From Heliocidaris erythrogramma (lineage: Eukaryota; Echinodermata; Echinoidea; Camarodonta; Echinometridae), in the NCBI GenBank assembly GCA_025617745.1, contig CM046857.1:27746094-27810093 (forward strand): a stretch of DNA of 64,000 nucleotides, given 5' to 3'. Below the pieces are notes generated by a model. That model saw only the letters and a program-made list of their open reading frames with translations. It was not told the DNA's origin and did not search any database. The first letter of the stretch is position 1. Every line of letters starts with the position of its first letter. A program made the translations under genes and the position numbers. Positions 1 to 9,802 of the stretch are shown here, one piece after another.

Positions 1-698
1 TAATGTTTTTATCAAGTACTAGTATCTTCTCATAAGGTGCACTAGAACTATACATACAACTCTGTGCGGTCATTTTTAATGTTTACTTCTGCTCGTAGCT
101 GACTGTATTTATTCTGTCAATTTTGCTTGACACTGGTTACCTGACCTTAAACACAACAATTTCTTAAGAAAAGGGCAATAACATCCCTCATTTTCGTTAT
201 GGGTTTCGGAGCTCGACTTATTGATTTTGCTCGTTGGAACTGGTGAAAGTTGCGGGTGTTTATTGATTCGTTAAACAGAATAGTCTTTTCATTTAACAAA
301 GTTCGATCTCTTCTGACGGCGCACTCTTTGTTTTTCTTGCATATTAGCCGCAGGCCAACGTCCTCTAGATATATCGCATTGAATAGTGAAATGAGTCGAA
401 GTTACAAAAGTTCTTTGAAAGTGTTCTTAAAAACCCAGCAAAAAAAAAAAACACAAAAAAAACGTGAAAACAAATTTCTATTTTTAATTGCGATTTCGGA
501 TTAATTAACATCAGCTTTGTGTTGGATTGTAGATGAATTATTCGTAAACTTATTGCATATATCAATAATAATACTTTCTTCAATAATTCAGTTGTGATAA
601 TAATATATTTGAACTGCGTATAACTCTATAATCCTAGTGAATTCCAAAGGCTCCTAGAAAATACTATTTCTACCTGGCTTTAGCACAGATTCTCTATT
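1..698. other. unassigned AT-rich DNA
   Basis: I recognise no gene or repeat family here. An A-rich tract lies at about 439-470. The short frames seen on both strands are AT-rich and carry no domain I can name. Confidence 0.5.
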
Positions 699-766
699 TG
701 CATTCAAGGAATAACTTCCTACCAGGAATCAATTTACTAAACATGATGTAAGGTGGAAAATGCAGA
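699..766 (-). repeat. SINE body fragment
   Basis: This stretch resembles 817-893 in the same orientation. It shares the block reading CATTCAAGGAATAA followed by CCTACCAGG, and a downstream part reading TGCAGATTAAT. It is probably the decayed body of another copy of the same SINE. No tRNA-like head is visible. Confidence 0.5.
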
Positions 767-988
767 TTAATAATAATAATAATAATAATTATAGCATGGC
801 AACCGTAGTGCTCAGTGCATTCAAGGAATAAATCCTACCAGGTACCCACTTACTACACCTGGGTCGAGTGTGGCAAATGTAAATTAATTAATGTCTTGGC
901 CAAAGGACGTTAGTGCCGTGGCAGGGAATCGAACCCCGTACCTTGCGACCTGCAGTGCGATGACTTATCCATTAGACCACAACACCTC
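767..988 (-). mobile_element. tRNA-derived SINE, full length
   Basis: Read on the minus strand, a tRNA-like head (988 down to about 913) is followed by a body of about 130 bp and an (ATT)n tail (about 793-767). The head holds an internal Pol III A box, TGGTCTAATGG (complement of 969-979), and a B box, GGTTCGATTCC (complement of 925-935), at normal spacing. The acceptor-like ends pair only imperfectly, so this is a SINE and not a working tRNA gene. The body block ending CCTTGAATGCACTGAG recurs at 699-766 and, inverted, at 1058-1128. Confidence 0.8.
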
Positions 989-1004
989 TAAAGATTAAAG
1001 ATCT

Positions 1005-1152
1005 TGCCAAAAGACATACTCAGGCTGGGACTCAACATTTGGTAAGACATTAATCTACATTTGCCACACTCGAACAAGGTGAAATAAGTGGGTATCTTGT
1101 AGGATTTGTTCCTTGAATGCACTGAGTACTCCGATTGCCGGAGCTAAAACCG
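1005..1152 (+). mobile_element. tRNA-derived SINE, degraded head
   Basis: This is an inverted copy of the SINE body at 767-905. It shares ACATTTGCCACACTCGA, then GTGGGTATCTTGTAGGATTTGTTCC, and ends CCGGGGTAATAATATCC. The tRNA head is decayed; only a B-box-like GGGACTCAA remains near 1027. With the preceding SINE it forms a head-to-head pair. Confidence 0.7.
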
Positions 1153-2040
1153 GGGTAATAATATCCAAAGTTCTTTGGCCGACATGTTGGGAGCGCAAAG
1201 AGACGTTATATCACAGTGTGATATGCCCTATGCAAGAACGGAATATTATCATTACTAACATTGTTTGACCGCATTCCCCTGGTTTGACGATATCTTTGGT
1301 TGACAATGAGTGCAAAAATGTATGTCGCCATGGCAAAAATCAATATCTGAAGCAGTAATTATTACCGCTATTTTTGTCATGTGTATAATTATATCGGAAT
1401 AACATAAAGATAAAGGTATTGCAAAGATTACAACAAAAATAATTTGCAAATTGGCTTCTTTCTTTAGTTGCATACCCATCCGATTCATTGTTAGGATGGT
1501 TAGGATCATTATTGACCCAACTTATACAACGGATGGGCATGCTATGAAAGAAAGCAGCCAGGAGTATTGATCAAAATTGAGGCCTATATTCTCTGAGTCA
1601 ATAGATATAATAAAGCTGTAAATTTCACAATTATTTAATTATTTCTTGTAATTATGCAAGACATCATTATGACATACTTTAGACCTCATTATTTAATTAT
1701 TACATGATATTTAATTAGGCCATCATTTTTTTTTTCTTTTTAATTTATTTTATTAATTTTTTATATATTTATTATTATTATTTTTGTTGTTATTGCTATT
1801 ATTATTATTATTGTTATTATTATTATTATCATTATTATTACTTTTTTGGGGGGGGGGGGTTATAATAGTGACGAGGTAAACGTCTTTTAAGAAAAAACCC
1901 TTTTAAGGGATTCCGTAATTTTGTGGAGGCTTGATTTGTTGAATTTTGATATCTGTCTTGTATAATGATCTTCAGAAGGATAAATAAATAGCCAGGCATA
2001 GAAAGATTTTCAAATATATAATACTATTATTAAGATATCT
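1153..2040. other. unassigned AT-rich DNA with (ATT)n and a poly-G run
   Basis: No gene is recognised. A perfect 17-bp odd palindrome, ATATCACAGTGTGATAT, lies at 1208-1224. Imperfect (ATT)n occupies about 1765-1840 and ends in a poly-G run near 1848-1859. Confidence 0.5.
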
Positions 2041-2053
2041 ATGACTGAATACT
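2041..2053 (+). repeat. target-site duplication, left copy
   Basis: ATGACTGAATACT is repeated exactly at 4316-4328, on the other side of the GC-rich LINE. A perfect 13-bp direct repeat flush with both ends of a LINE is the expected mark of target-primed insertion. Confidence 0.8.
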
Positions 2054-2837
2054 GTGGGCAGAACCTTCTGAACCTGCACGGGTACAGCGAGACGTCCCCG
2101 TCCTCCACGAGTCTCCCGCTGCCTTGCGGGCAGGTTTTGGCTAACCAAAGGCTAGGACAAGGACAAGTCTGGTATAAAACCCCTGAAGTGCCGAGGAATG
2201 CCGGACAGTCTCGATGTGCGATGACCCTGGGTCTATCTATGGACACGTCCTGATCTTCCAGTAGCCGCGCCCCCGCCAGGTCACAGCCCTCGTGCCTCCG
2301 AGGAAGGTTCATGAGCCAGAGGCTAGGACAAGGGCAGTCTGATGTAAAACCTACGACCCGAGGACCTCCCCGCCACCGTCCCAATTTGCTAGGATATGGC
2401 AGATGAACCTCCGGTGTAAAGGGTGGGGCCAGTACTGCGCACACTGCACTCCACCTAAAAATTACATTGCGCAGGCTTGAAGGACACGACCACGTCCACG
2501 ATGCCACCAACTTTTTCAAGCCCTGCAGCGATGGGAAAGGGGCGAAAACAGTAGGTGGAAGCCGCAGTTCCAATTCCGCATGCAGGCGGTTCAGGATATT
2601 GGTCGTCTGATGTTAACCTGAGGCGACAGCATCACCCGGCAGCACCCTGAATGACCAAGTAGCCCTCTTTAGGGACAGCACTGCTTGCTCCACACGGAGA
2701 GGGGCCTAGAAAAGGTGGTCTAACCAAAGCTCGTCTCACATTCCCCAGTTGGCTTACCTCGGCCAACGGGCATCTTTTCAAGCGGTCGAACAACAACGAA
2801 ACAAGTAAGGTATGCATCCACCTCCAAGGGCGCAGGA

Positions 2838-3220
2838 CTGAAACTCGCATGCTGGAATGTCAGAACCATGCTCGACGCGGCTGACGGCAACAGACCGTCG
2901 TTCTGCTCTGATTGCACACGAAATCTCAAGATTAGATGTCGACATTGCCGCCCTAAGCGAGGTCCGCTTCCCAGATGAAGGCAGCCCCCGGGAGCATGGT
3001 GCCGGTTACACCCTCTTCTGGTCAGGGAAACCTGCAACGGAAAGGCGTCTTTCAGGTGTCGGTTTCATGGTCAGGACCTCCATCGCCTCCAAGCTGGAAA
3101 ATCTGCGAACCGGTCATTCCGCAGAAAGGGGCTGTGGACGATCATGGAGCGCCTTGGCTGCCCCCAAAGTTCCTCAGCATCATCATCCAACTTCATGAAG
3201 ATCAACGTGGTTAAGTCAGG
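2838..3220 (+). pseudogene. LINE endonuclease domain, N-terminal remnant
   Basis: In one frame from 2838 the translation reads ACWNVRTMLDAAD, the usual opening of an apurinic-like endonuclease (the WNVR block). The frame then shifts by one near 2870-2885 and continues from about 2887 with HEISRLDVDIAALSEVRF and then GAGYTLFWSGKP and GVGFMVR. The Glu in LSEVR is the expected metal-binding residue. The domain breaks off after SKLENL near 3103. The central and C-terminal endonuclease, including the expected GDFN and SDH blocks, is deleted. The reading then joins reverse transcriptase sequence (FLSIIIQLHEDQRG) near 3130-3210 with at least one more frameshift. It is not functional. Confidence 0.8.
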
Positions 3221-3775
3221 TTATTCAGCGACCTCGCTGAACCCTTCCCAATCGTCAACGGCGTGAAATAGGGTCGCGTCCTGGCACCGACCCTGTTCAG
3301 TATCTTCTTCAGCGTGGTGCTCAAGCAGGCCACAGAAGACTTCGACGATGACGATGCCGTGTATATCCGCTACCCCCTTGATGACAGTCTGTTCAATTTC
3401 AGGAGACTGCAGGCCCACACAAAGACACTTGAGCAGCTGATCCGTGACCTTCTCTTTGTCGGCGACGCTGCCCTCACCGCCCACACTGAAAGAGCCCTTG
3501 AGGCCAGTTTGAAGAAGACGGAAGTCCTCCACCAGCCTGCACCCCGGGAGGAGTACCGCCCACCTCACATCACCATTGTCGATACTGAGTTGAAAGCAGT
3601 TCACCAGTTTACCTACCTGGGGTGCACCATCACATCAGATGCCAAGATCGACAGTGAAGTAAACAACAGACTGGCCAAGGCAAACAGCGCTTATGGCAGA
3701 CTCTACAACAGAGTCTGGAACAACAAGCACCTGAAGAAGGACACCAAGACACCCCACCCTGATGTACGGCTCTGA
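3221..3775 (+). pseudogene. LINE reverse transcriptase remnant with mutated catalytic site
   Basis: The frame reads EPFPIVNGVK, a stop codon (TAG at 3269-3271), then GRVLAPTLFSIFFS. This is the conserved reverse transcriptase block normally reading GVKQG-LAP, with the Gln codon turned into a stop. Further on, DLLFVGDAALTAHTE stands where the catalytic FADD motif is expected: the first Asp has become Gly, so catalysis would be lost. Just after ALEA the frame runs straight into SLKKTEVLHQPAP, a deletion of about 15-20 residues. The block FTYLGCTITSDAKID is intact. The reading ends at 3775 with a stop where about 15 residues of the next block are missing. Confidence 0.85.
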
Positions 3776-4288
3776 GTCATGGGTAACATACCGTCACCAT
3801 CAACGACTCCTTGAGTGTTTCCACAGCACTGTCTCCGCACCATCCTCAACATACATTGGAGCGACTATGTCACAAACGTTGAGGTCCTCGGCCAGGCGGA
3901 GATCACCAGCATTGAGGCCATGTTTGCTGAAGTCACAGCTAAGATCGGTGGGGCACGTCTCCAGAAGATAACCCTGTACGGCGAACTCTCCACTGGCCAC
4001 CATGACAGAGGGGCACCGAAGAAACGTTACAAAGACTCCCTCAAAAAGTCACTCGACGCCTGCCACATTGACCACCGCCAGTGGTCAACACTTGCAAATG
4101 ACCGGCAGGCCTTGCGCCACACCGTTCACCAGGCAGTCTCTTCCTTTGAGGACTCCTGCAGGGTCAACCTGAGGGAGAAACGCTGCAGGAGGAAGGACCG
4201 GGTAGCCTCAGCAGCAGTACTAGACCAGACCATCGGCCTTATCAGCCACCAGTGTGCCTGCAATCGACGTGGACAGTCCCCTTCATAG
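3762..4288 (+). pseudogene. LINE reverse transcriptase C-terminal region and tail
   Basis: Translation starts as MYGSESWVTYRHHQRLLE in one frame (3762) and continues after a frameshift near 3822 in another as HCLRTILNIHWSDYVTN, through YGELSTGHHDRGAPKKRY to the stop at 4286-4288. The segment GLISHQCACNRRGQSPS at the end looks like the second half of a C2H2-type zinc knuckle whose first cysteine pair is gone. The thumb and C-terminal order is normal for the family. With at least one frameshift and the upstream damage, no product is expected. Confidence 0.8.
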
Positions 4289-4290
4289 AT

Positions 4291-4304
4291 CTTCGTTCGC
4301 GAAG
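4291..4304 (+). other. 3'-end hairpin of the LINE
   Basis: CTTCGTTCGCGAAG is a perfect 5-bp stem closed by a TTCG tetraloop, placed 3 bases after the LINE stop codon and 11 bases before the 3' end. Its position fits an RNA element recognised by the reverse transcriptase, but that role is an inference. Confidence 0.55.
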
Positions 4305-4315
4305 CTAAGCCAAGA

Positions 4316-4328
4316 ATGACTGAATACT
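4316..4328 (+). repeat. target-site duplication, right copy
   Basis: Exact copy of ATGACTGAATACT (2041-2053), directly after the 3' end of the LINE. Confidence 0.8.
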
Positions 4329-4948
4329 CCCATTTACGAAAGCGTATGGCCATACGCTTTAGTCTAACACTGAGTCTGTGGGGAAAAATGAGTCTGGCAT
4401 CTCCGGTCACTTGCGTATGTTTACTTTTGTGAAGGATATGATGATTTTTAATTACTCCCCCCCCCCCCCCCCCAGGCTTCATTTTTATACCATATTACAT
4501 ACACTGTTAGCATGTAAGGCCAGGCAGCTTAGATGTGACCCGCCGCCTCAAAACCTACAATAAGTCGCACGGACCACAACGTAGCAAACAGCCCAAAATA
4601 GTAAATTTGCTTGGATCAGTCGATTTTCTGTTTTTGATAGAAATGGGTAGTTTCATTATCATTCTATCATGTCTCAAGTTTGCGAGTCGTAATTCGACTT
4701 AGAAATATGTTTTTGGGGCATTTTAAAATGACTCCTTTTTTTCACCTGACGAGCTAATGAATGTTTGGAGAGCTTTTGTAATACTTTCATTCAGTTCCAA
4801 ATTACTACTTTAACTCCAAAGGTATTAAATTAATTTTTGGAGTGAGTAATGAATAGGTCCTCCTGGAGCAGCTTGCCAAAATTCAGCCTAATCTGATAAT
4901 CCCTTCATACCAGTTGCTACGGCAATTTGAATACCCAGTTTTACTTGG
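4329..4948. other. unassigned AT-rich DNA with a poly-C run
   Basis: No gene recognised. A poly-C run lies at about 4457-4473. The rest is AT-rich single-copy-looking sequence. Confidence 0.45.
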
Positions 4949-4949
4949 G

Positions 4950-5375
4950 CGCACACAGAGAGCGAAGGTTTAGCACTCTTTGGTTCCGAACTTCAGCACT
5001 TTCAGCACTTTCACGGGAGCTGGACCGGCTCCTTAAACTGCAAAACATTCATTAAAAAAAATGTGACCGTGTCGAGCCTCGAACCAGGTTCCGCTGATTG
5101 AGAGGCGCTGACGTTACCGAACGAATGCTTCTTGCAATCCAGTTTAGTCATGGGAGTCAAGTAGATAACATGAACTATGTGGAGTCGTAAATTCACTATG
5201 TAACAATATGATCTGCTCTAAATCGTATGATGTGAGTTAGTCTAGCGGTGTCAGCAATTCTCGATCAGTGGACCCTGGTTCGAGGCTCGCAAAATCTCGA
5301 TTTTTTAAAATGAATGTTTAGCAGTTTAAGGAGCCGGTCCATCTCTCGTGAAAGCGCTGAAATAGCACGCTGTGT
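4950..5375. mobile_element. foldback element with two divergent tRNA-like heads, copy 1
   Basis: The left arm (about 4950-5125) is the inverted complement of the right arm (about 5230-5375). Both contain the block GTTTAAGGAGCCGGTCCA or its complement, and a tRNA-like core. On the plus strand an A box, TAGTCTAGCGG (5238-5248), and a B box, GGTTCGAGGCT (5277-5287), are present. On the minus strand the B box is the complement of 5075-5085. The two heads face away from a shared spacer of about 110 bp, so this looks like a head-to-head dimer of one SINE. The same unit recurs 634 bp downstream. Confidence 0.7.
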
Positions 5376-5680
5376 GCATTACAATAGAACTCTGAGTGGA
5401 GTCCCTATGCATGCCCTCAAAGTGCTATATACATCACTTCAGTTTTTACAGCGTACATTCAAATGAAGATACTTTTATCCTGTCATATAACTTATTTGTG
5501 TCAGGATATTTAAGCAAGATTTGGCATGCACTTGTTAGTTGCTTGGTCTTAGAAAGGTTTGTCAATTCTTCAAAGAAGTTACAAAGACCTACAATTGCTA
5601 CAAGTGCTACTTTTTCGGGGCATGTATAGTGACTGCACCTGAAATGCTGTTTTAACACTTGTAGTGTGCTAATTCACCAG
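5376..5680. other. shared flank and single-copy spacer
   Basis: The first 80 bp (to about 5455) continue the repeat unit and reappear near 6010-6090 (CCCTATGCATGCCCTCAAA in both). From about 5456 to 5680 the sequence is unique within this window and carries no gene I recognise. Confidence 0.5.
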
Positions 5681-5684
5681 CAAA

Positions 5685-6090
5685 AAAAAATTGTGACCGT
5701 GAGGCTTGAACCAGGTTCCGCTGATTGAGAGGCGCTGACGTTACCAATAGACTAACGAATGCTTCGTGCAATCCAGTTTAGTCATGGGAGTCAAGTAGAT
5801 AACATGAACTATGTGGTGTCATAAATTCACTATGTAACAATGTGATCTGCTCTAAATCGTACGATGTGAGTTAGTCTAGCGGTAATGCCAGGAATTCTCG
5901 ATCAGCGGACCCTGGTTCGAGGCTCGCCAAAATCACGATTTTTATGAATGTTTAGCAGTTTAAGGAGCCGGTCCAGCTCCCGTGAAAGTGCTGAAATAAC
6001 ACGCTGTGTGCATTCAATAGCACTCTAAGTGCAGTCCCTATGCATGCCCTCAAAAAGTGCTAAATACAGCACTTAAGTTTTTAGAGTGTA
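5685..6090. mobile_element. foldback element with two divergent tRNA-like heads, copy 2
   Basis: Close copy of 5055-5455 at a period of 634 bp. The minus-strand head has both boxes: A box as the complement of 5744-5754 (TAGTCTATTGG) and a B-box-like complement of 5701-5712. The plus-strand head has TAGTCTAGCGG (5872-5882) and GGTTCGAGGCT (5914-5924). The outer part of the left arm is missing, so this copy starts abruptly in an A-run at 5682. Confidence 0.7.
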
Positions 6091-7335
6091 GATATCACCT
6101 TTTCGAGACAATGGAGGTACCAAGATGGCTGTTATTCTGCGTGGGTGGCTTTAGCTGTACAATAGCTATTCATTATGCAACATCTTATCAATTGTGTACA
6201 GGTAAATGGACATGTACCGCAATGACATCACAGTTTTTTTCAAAATGTCAGCCCCCATGGGATAATATCTAGCAAGAAATCTGCAAACTTTAGAGAGACT
6301 GTTCTCCTTAATACTGGGTAATCAAATCAGAGTATTTTCAACATATTTTGAATAGGCTGACAATTTTCCACATGATTATCACCTAATGTATGTTGAGTTC
6401 CATTCTCCTTTAATCATTCTGTCTGTTCTGTTAGGTTCATGTTATGAAATGAGATTTGAAAGGCAGTTTTGTCATGTTTAAGAAAAGTGAGAAGTATGCA
6501 TTCATCGGACACCGCCCCATACTCTAGGCAGCTATGATATTGGACCAAATTTACCAAAAGGTGTTCACAAAAAGCTTTTACAACAATAACAAAATAAAGG
6601 TTCACCATTTTTTGTGATATGCCTATAATTATGGTCTTACAATACCTGATTGGCCGACAGAATGTTTTTTTCAATGGGGGTGGGGTGTCTCTTTCTGACA
6701 TCCCGAGCCCCTCTATCGACCGCCCTGCCCTCGCGGAAATGTTCTAGCATTGTAGGACCCAAGGTAATGTTACATGACATTTGAACATGTGATGAGACCA
6801 CTACTTGAGTACCCTCGATAAATCAATCAACCAAGCTCTATGACATATGGCATCGAGTAATCTGACTCGGTCTTTAATCAACGGTACTATTATATTCCTC
6901 TCACCTTACCACCCCTGGGGTGATATGGACACGTTTGTTTGCACGACTGTGCATACATTGGTGTTTGCAAAACAACAATGAGAAGGCATAAGCAATCTCC
7001 CTTTTGAATTTGCGACCAGCAGGTAAGACTACTCGAGATATCCTGAACTCGTTCTATGGCTTTGGCATATATCGTTCAGCTTCTTCACCTAAGTTGTGGA
7101 ACAGTCCCCCTAAGTACTTTCGCTCACGTGATCTGCTATATACTTTCAGACAAAAAGATAATTCAATTTGTGACCTGGCACCACAAAAAAAATATAACTC
7201 ATTAGCATTGGATGTTCCTAAATCACTGTACAAAGAGTAGAATGCACAGTCCCTCAGAATGTAACCTCTGAGAAACAAGGGTTTAAAAAGCTTCTCACCC
7301 AACTATCTTCTTCCGGCTGCAGCTATAAAGCACTG
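6091..7335. other. unassigned DNA
   Basis: No gene or repeat family recognised. Several short open frames exist on both strands, none with a domain I can name. A patch near 6705-6730 (CCCCTCTATCGACCGCCCTG) is GC-rich. Confidence 0.4.
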
Positions 7336-7357
7336 CTTTTCTCACGAAAAAACAGCA

Positions 7358-7422
7358 AAGGGGTCTCTCTCGCTCTCTCTCTCTTCTCTTCCCCTTTCTT
7401 TCTTTCTTTCTTCCTTTTGTTT
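7358..7422 (+). repeat. (TC)n and (TTTC)n microsatellite
   Basis: Pyrimidine-rich run: CTCTCTCGCTCTCTCTCTC, then TTTCTTTCTTTCTTTC near 7396-7411. Confidence 0.85.
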
Positions 7423-7695
7423 CCATTAGAAAAACAGTGTTTTATAACTGTACCATGCAGAAACAAAAAGTTGGCCACAGGCTCCTTTGGTAAATAGAGT
7501 CGAACATTGGTAAAACAATTACACTAAGAAAGAAACAATCCGGAAGCAACTGGGAAAGCGTGATTATAGTATATTTAAAAAAAACACGAATATATATATC
7601 CTGTGAGGCTTTCCATTGATCAAAATTATAGAAAACTGGCTTAAATCTTGCTGCAAATAGAATGCACAAAACACAGAAATGGATGTATTGTGTAT

Positions 7696-8245
7696 CCGGA
7701 CACCCACCCCTGGACAACCACCCCCGGATAACACCCCTAGGATAAAACCACCCTCTAGGACATCTACCCCTTGGACAAACCCCCTAGGGCAACCACCCTC
7801 TAGGACGACTACCCTCTAGGACAACTACCCCCGGATAACTACCCCCAGACAACTAACCCCCAGGACAACCACCCTCTAGGACAACTACCCCCGGATAACT
7901 ACCCCAGACAACTACCCCTAGGACAACTACCCTAGGACAACTACCCCAGGACAACTACCCCCGGACAACTACCCCTGGACAACTCCCCCCAGGACAACCA
8001 CCCCTGGACAACCACCCCTGGACAACTACCCCAGACAACTACCCACCAGACAACTACCCCAGGCAACTACCCCTAGGACAACCGCCTCTAGGGCAACTAC
8101 CCCCGGACAACCACCCCAGACAACTACCCCCTAGGACAACTACCTCTAGGACAACTACCCCCAGGACAACCACCCTCTAGGACAACTACCCCGGACAGCC
8201 ACCCCTGGACAACTACCCCTAGGACAGCCACCCTCTAGGAAAAGT
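7696..8245 (+). repeat. minisatellite of about 14-bp units
   Basis: About 38 head-to-tail copies of a unit close to GGACAACTACCCCC, varying between 13 and 16 bases, for example GGACAACCACCCTCTA and GGATAACTACCCCC. The unit length is not a multiple of three, so no periodic protein is encoded. There are no constant spacers, so it is not a CRISPR-like array. Higher-order variants (CCACCCTCTAGGACAACTAC) recur at 7793, 7870 and 8171. Confidence 0.9.
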
Positions 8246-8569
8246 ACTCAGATTGTAATCCAGATTGTGGTTCTTACGGTATTAGTTCAGGTGCAAGCTC
8301 TTCCACTCCATAAACAAATATTGATCCTCATTATTTTTATAGTAGATCAAAGCGGGCAGAAAATTGTCAACTCTCAGCGTTTTGCTATTCAAGGATTGGC
8401 CTCCGATAGCCTTAAGTTAATGGACATTTATCTTCTTTAAAATCAATAAATGGATTGTGATATTATTATCTTATTTATATCTAATATCAACTTTATTCAA
8501 CCTTTCGGTAGCCTTGAATTTACACAAATATCAGTGACACGAGATTCATTAGCTTGCAAAAACTCCATA
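8246..8569. other. unassigned AT-rich DNA up to the gap
   Basis: No gene recognised. The stretch runs into the assembly gap. Confidence 0.4.
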
Positions 8570-9069
8570 NNNNNNNNNNNNNNNNNNNNNNNNNNNNNNN
8601 NNNNNNNNNNNNNNNNNNNNNNNNNNNNNNNNNNNNNNNNNNNNNNNNNNNNNNNNNNNNNNNNNNNNNNNNNNNNNNNNNNNNNNNNNNNNNNNNNNNN
8701 NNNNNNNNNNNNNNNNNNNNNNNNNNNNNNNNNNNNNNNNNNNNNNNNNNNNNNNNNNNNNNNNNNNNNNNNNNNNNNNNNNNNNNNNNNNNNNNNNNNN
8801 NNNNNNNNNNNNNNNNNNNNNNNNNNNNNNNNNNNNNNNNNNNNNNNNNNNNNNNNNNNNNNNNNNNNNNNNNNNNNNNNNNNNNNNNNNNNNNNNNNNN
8901 NNNNNNNNNNNNNNNNNNNNNNNNNNNNNNNNNNNNNNNNNNNNNNNNNNNNNNNNNNNNNNNNNNNNNNNNNNNNNNNNNNNNNNNNNNNNNNNNNNNN
9001 NNNNNNNNNNNNNNNNNNNNNNNNNNNNNNNNNNNNNNNNNNNNNNNNNNNNNNNNNNNNNNNNNNNNN
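8570..9069. other. assembly gap
   Basis: Exactly 500 undetermined bases, probably a scaffold gap of assigned size. It lies about 320 bp downstream of the minisatellite. Open frames through it are meaningless. Confidence 0.99.
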
Positions 9070-9802
9070 TCTCGTCATATTTTGAATGTGGGGGCAGTTG
9101 AAGAGCAGTCCTTTTAAGGTAACATCAAATCATATGATATTCTTCCAAACCTGCATGAAAGGACCAAGAAAGCTCACCAATTTTTTTCCTTCACCAGAAG
9201 TCAACCTTCTCTTTAAGAATGAGGATTTTATCACTGCGAAAAGGAGATGTCACTCTTTATCACCCAGTAAGGAGGGAGTTGTCTTGATTGTGAATGAGTG
9301 ATCGGCCCATAAGTAGAACCTTAATCGTTTCAATCACTCTTTTCCTTCCCCGTGATCAGTGATAGCGCCTGTACTTCAAAGGGGTTCAGTGTACTTCCTG
9401 GAGATCCAAGAATTTGGACTGGTCTTGGTTAGACAATCACGGTGAGAAAATACATTGAGTAAAATTGCCGGTCAGATCGGGGATTACTTTCACGGTTCAT
9501 GAAAAAAGGAATTAACAATTTGGTAAAAATAGCTGACCAGCCAAAAAGAAAATGAAAACAGCCAAATTATATCTGTCTACAGGAATGGCATAGCCATTGA
9601 CGGATTAGAACAAACGAAAAAAGCGTAAACTGGAAAGACTAATTTTCAAGGGGGAAAACATAATGTTACTAGATTTTTTGCCTGGGCGGGAAGCAGCTGA
9701 TACCAGCTGTTACTTGTTCAGAGAAAAGTGTTCACTTCCTAAATCTACTATTGTGCATAAATGTTATGATCGTATGTCCCAAGGCATGTTAATACCGGTG
9801 CG
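9070..9802. other. unassigned DNA
   Basis: No gene or repeat family recognised between the gap and the 251-bp duplication. Confidence 0.4.

Larger units (their letters stand above)
2054..4315 (+). mobile_element. internally deleted non-LTR retrotransposon (LINE), complete insertion
   Basis: A GC-rich block in AT-rich surroundings, bounded by the 13-bp duplication ATGACTGAATACT. It holds in order: a 5' untranslated part (2054-2837) with two imperfect repeats, starting near 2150 and 2320, that share CTAGGACAAGG followed by TAAAACC; an endonuclease remnant; a reverse transcriptase remnant; a C-terminal tail; and a short 3' end with a perfect UUCG-type hairpin and no poly-A. At about 2.26 kb it is far shorter than autonomous LINEs, because most of the endonuclease and the first half of the reverse transcriptase are missing. 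The clade is not certain; the endonuclease-reverse transcriptase layout is of a type widespread in invertebrates. Confidence 0.85.

Noticed and set aside
11..30. ATCAAGTACTAGTAT block shared with 36957
   Set aside because: About 15 bases with different flanks; likely chance.
913..988. Functional tRNA gene on the minus strand
   Set aside because: Pol III boxes are good, but acceptor pairing is imperfect and a repeated body with (ATT)n tail follows, so it is a SINE.
2010..2573. 187-codon minus-strand open frame
   Set aside because: It lies antisense in the GC-rich 5' part of the LINE, follows its imperfect repeats and shows no domain; it is a composition artefact.
7696..8245. CRISPR-like array
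   Set aside because: Units of about 14 bases follow each other without unique spacers, in animal-type DNA. It is a minisatellite.
8450..9117. Open frames of about 190-210 codons
   Set aside because: They run through 500 undetermined bases.
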